NCBI GenBank assembly: GCA_947246775.1 | Contig: CAMXTM010000009.1 | Coordinates: forward strand, 1-16,465 | Length of the DNA: 16,465 nt | Direction: 5' to 3' | Origin: an uncultured Clostridium sp. | GTDB taxonomy: Bacteria > Bacillota > Clostridia > Lachnospirales > Anaerotignaceae | Shown here: positions 15,776 through 16,465 of the stretch, piece after piece | How the letters are laid out: each line of letters begins with the position of its first letter | How positions within the stretch are numbered: the stretch's first letter is position 1 | Position numbers and translations under genes: made by a program | Notes under the pieces: model-generated | Seen by the model: the letters and a program-made list of their open reading frames with translations, nothing else | Database searches by the model: none | What the model was told of the DNA's origin: nothing

Positions 15776-15842
15776 ACTTTGATTTCTGGAAGAGTTTGCC
15801 CTGGCGCTACCCCGTAACGCCCAAAAACTCTCCCACCAAAGT
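15776..15842 (-). other. Long hairpin in the S-layer mRNA 5' leader
   Basis: Nested complementary segments form one long hairpin. The outermost is ACTTTG/CAAAGT (15776-15781 with 15837-15842), next is a 10-bp arm with one G-U pair (15788-15797 with 15825-15834), and the apex is an 8-bp GC-rich arm (15803-15810 with 15814-15821) closed by a 3-nt loop. It ends about 30 nt before the start codon and leaves the ribosome binding site free. I do not recognise a known riboswitch. Leader hairpins that stabilise mRNA are known for some S-layer genes of lactobacilli. Confidence 0.65.
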
Positions 15843-15942
15843 GGAAAAACCCGCTTTACCTTTAAGTTATTTTTAATTTTTTGTGTAGAGTATACTTTCT
15901 TTTTGTTAGCCTCAAGGGCGCTCCCCCCTCGGTTCATGTTGC

Positions 15943-15971
15943 ATTATATCATCGCTTTTTTGCTCCGTCAA
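15943..15971 (-). promoter_or_regulatory. Promoter P1 of the S-layer-like gene
   Basis: On the - strand TTGACG (15971-15966, 5/6) is followed after exactly 17 nt by a perfect TATAAT (15948-15943) with a TGA extended -10. Predicted start near 15936-15937, giving a leader of about 190 nt. Confidence 0.8.
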
Positions 15972-15985
15972 CATTTCTCCCCGAA

Positions 15986-16002
15986 GTGTAACAAGACTGT
16001 AA
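15986..16002 (-). promoter_or_regulatory. Phased TTACA hexamer pair upstream of P1
   Basis: On the - strand TTACAG (16002-15997) and TTACAC (15991-15986) are direct repeats with 5 nt between them, an 11-bp period. They end 14 nt upstream of the P1 -35. The arrangement is like OmpR/PhoB-family response-regulator half-sites; the actual regulator is unknown. Confidence 0.55.
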
Positions 16003-16097
16003 TATTCATTCTCGCTTTTATTGCTAAAACCCCTCTCGTCGGTTTTGCACCGCCGCTCTTACTGTCTTTGTTACTCGCATTCCCTTTTGCTGAACAC

Positions 16098-16126
16098 ACT
16101 ATATCATATCCCAAAAAACCGCGCAA
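16098..16126 (-). promoter_or_regulatory. Promoter P2 of the S-layer-like gene
   Basis: On the - strand TTGCGC (16126-16121, 3/6) is followed after 17 nt by TATAGT (16103-16098, 5/6) with a TGA extended -10. It lies exactly 155 bp from P1 and has the same layout. The weaker -35 suggests need for an activator. Confidence 0.55.
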
Positions 16127-16140
16127 GCCTTTTTCTTATC

Positions 16141-16177
16141 TTGTAACAAAACTGTAAACTCTCCGTAACTTTTGTAA
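16141..16177 (-). promoter_or_regulatory. Phased TTACRR hexamer array upstream of P2
   Basis: On the - strand TTACGG (16168-16163), TTACAG (16157-16152) and TTACAA (16146-16141) repeat at an 11-bp period. A further TTACAA at 16177-16172 is 9 bp away. The array ends 14 nt upstream of the P2 -35, matching the spacing at P1. Confidence 0.55.
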
Positions 16178-16265
16178 CAAACCTCCCCCCATTCTCCCAC
16201 TCCCCTTATCACCCTCCTATAATGTAATCCTTTTTTCAAAAATGAAAAAAACACAGAAAAATCGC

Positions 16266-16294
16266 TTTACATTGCCATTTCCCTGTGCTATAAT
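16266..16294 (+). promoter_or_regulatory. Divergent promoter P3 (reads right)
   Basis: TTTACA (16266-16271, 5/6), a 17-nt spacer and a perfect TATAAT (16289-16294) with a TGC extended -10. Predicted start near 16301. It reads away from the S-layer gene into the candidate RNA. Confidence 0.75.
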
Positions 16295-16300
16295 TCTCTC

Positions 16301-16415
16301 AAGAGGAGCAGCCACCACAAAGCGGTCGCCCCCAAAAGTGTTGGTGAGAAGTAACGATGTTACCTACCCTAAGCCTTCGGAAGCTATGAAGGGTAGTTTT
16401 TCGTTACTTCTTTTT
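16301..16415 (+). ncRNA. Candidate small RNA or attenuated leader
   Basis: A transcript of about 115 nt is predicted between promoter P3 and a terminator, with no ORF that has a ribosome binding site and start. It would fold into two adjacent stem-loops. The first pairs CACCACA (16313-16319) with TG-TTGGTG (16339-16346, one bulge). The second is the terminator stem. I do not recognise it as 6S, SRP, tmRNA or RNase P RNA. It could instead be the leader of a gene beyond the window. Confidence 0.5.
16347..16415 (+). terminator. Large rho-independent terminator
   Basis: An 11-bp stem, AGAAGTAACGA (16347-16357) and TCGTTACTTCT (16401-16411), encloses CTACCCT/AGGGTAG (16364-16370 with 16390-16396) and a small CTTCGGAAG-type apex. 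T residues follow at 16411-16415. A competing small hairpin GTAAC/GTTAC (16351-16355 with 16359-16363) would disrupt it. Confidence 0.75.
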
Positions 16416-16429
16416 CGTCAATAAGACGA

Positions 16430-16460
16430 TTAACGTTAAAACTAACGTGAGTAACGTTAC
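16430..16460. repeat. Cluster of TAACGT palindromes at the window edge
   Basis: TTAACGTTAA (16430-16439) and GTAACGTTAC (16451-16460) are perfect 10-bp palindromes, with TAACGTGA between them (16443-16450). They follow the terminator at once. They could be operator sites for a gene beyond the window; nothing here tells which protein would bind. Confidence 0.45.
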
Positions 16461-16465
16461 AACTA

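Larger units (their letters stand above)
15745..16265 (-). promoter_or_regulatory. Regulatory region upstream of the S-layer-like gene
   Basis: About 520 nt without a convincing gene. Reading towards the S-layer gene, it contains a distal array of TTACRR hexamers, promoter P2, a proximal pair of TTACA hexamers, promoter P1, a long leader hairpin and the AAAGGAGG ribosome binding site. Each is listed separately. Confidence 0.75.

Noticed and set aside
15776-15842. Cyclic-di-GMP (GEMM-I) riboswitch suggested by AGGGCAAAC in the S-layer leader
   Set aside because: Only this short string matches; the second helix and the downstream conserved elements of the GEMM-I fold are absent, and the string sits in an internal loop of a different hairpin.
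16242-16424. 60-codon + strand open frame over the candidate small RNA
   Set aside because: Its ATG lies upstream of promoter P3, it has no ribosome binding site, and its end runs through the terminator stem.
1-16465. CRISPR array, tRNA, rRNA, insertion sequence or prophage genes
   Set aside because: No regularly spaced repeat array, cloverleaf, transposase-like protein, terminal inverted repeats or phage proteins were seen on either strand.

Overview
The window is AT-rich DNA (mostly A/T in third codon positions and between genes) from an endospore-forming, probably anaerobic member of the Clostridia. The evidence is a gerA-type germinant receptor operon, spoIIR and a SleB-type cortex hydrolase, together with the clostridial mre-min-rodA-mgsA cell-shape cluster and a very large surface protein with a C-terminal copper-amine-oxidase-like 'stalk' domain. 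The genus cannot be fixed from sequence alone; the Lachnospirales side of the Clostridia is my best guess.

Left part, + strand (1-3323): the 3' end of minE, endonuclease V (nfi) with its own promoter and terminator, rodA, an MgsA-like gene and a DUF1294 membrane protein, closed by a strong terminator. minE-rodA-mgsA is the end of the usual clostridial elongation/division cluster. nfi looks like an extra cassette inside it. The MgsA-like protein carries two substitutions at conserved active-site positions.

Middle, - strand (8546 down to 3329): gerAA-gerAB-gerAC with overlapping stop and start codons, then spoIIR, then sleB. This is a compact sporulation/germination block: a germinant receptor, the forespore signal that activates pro-sigma-E processing, and a cortex-lytic enzyme. 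A separate, self-contained class III PLP enzyme follows (10011 down to 8674), with its own promoter and terminator.

Right part, - strand (15744 down to 10217): a cell-envelope block. A 1171-residue S-layer-like secreted protein is followed, after a terminator, by a small secreted stalk-domain protein. A TolC-like coiled-coil protein comes next and is split by a 2-nt frameshift. The S-layer gene has an Ala/Lys/Asp-rich coiled-coil segment of about 350 residues whose DNA is strikingly poor in CpG compared with its flanks, which suggests a swapped-in variable module.

The 720 nt upstream of the S-layer gene hold no convincing protein gene but are dense with signals. There are two tandem extended -10 promoters exactly 155 bp apart. 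Each has TTACAR hexamers phased at 11 bp and placed 14 nt upstream of its -35. A long hairpin lies in the 5' leader. A divergent promoter reads into a short two-stem-loop transcript that ends in a terminator, a candidate small RNA or attenuated leader. This regulatory region is the most interesting part of the window.
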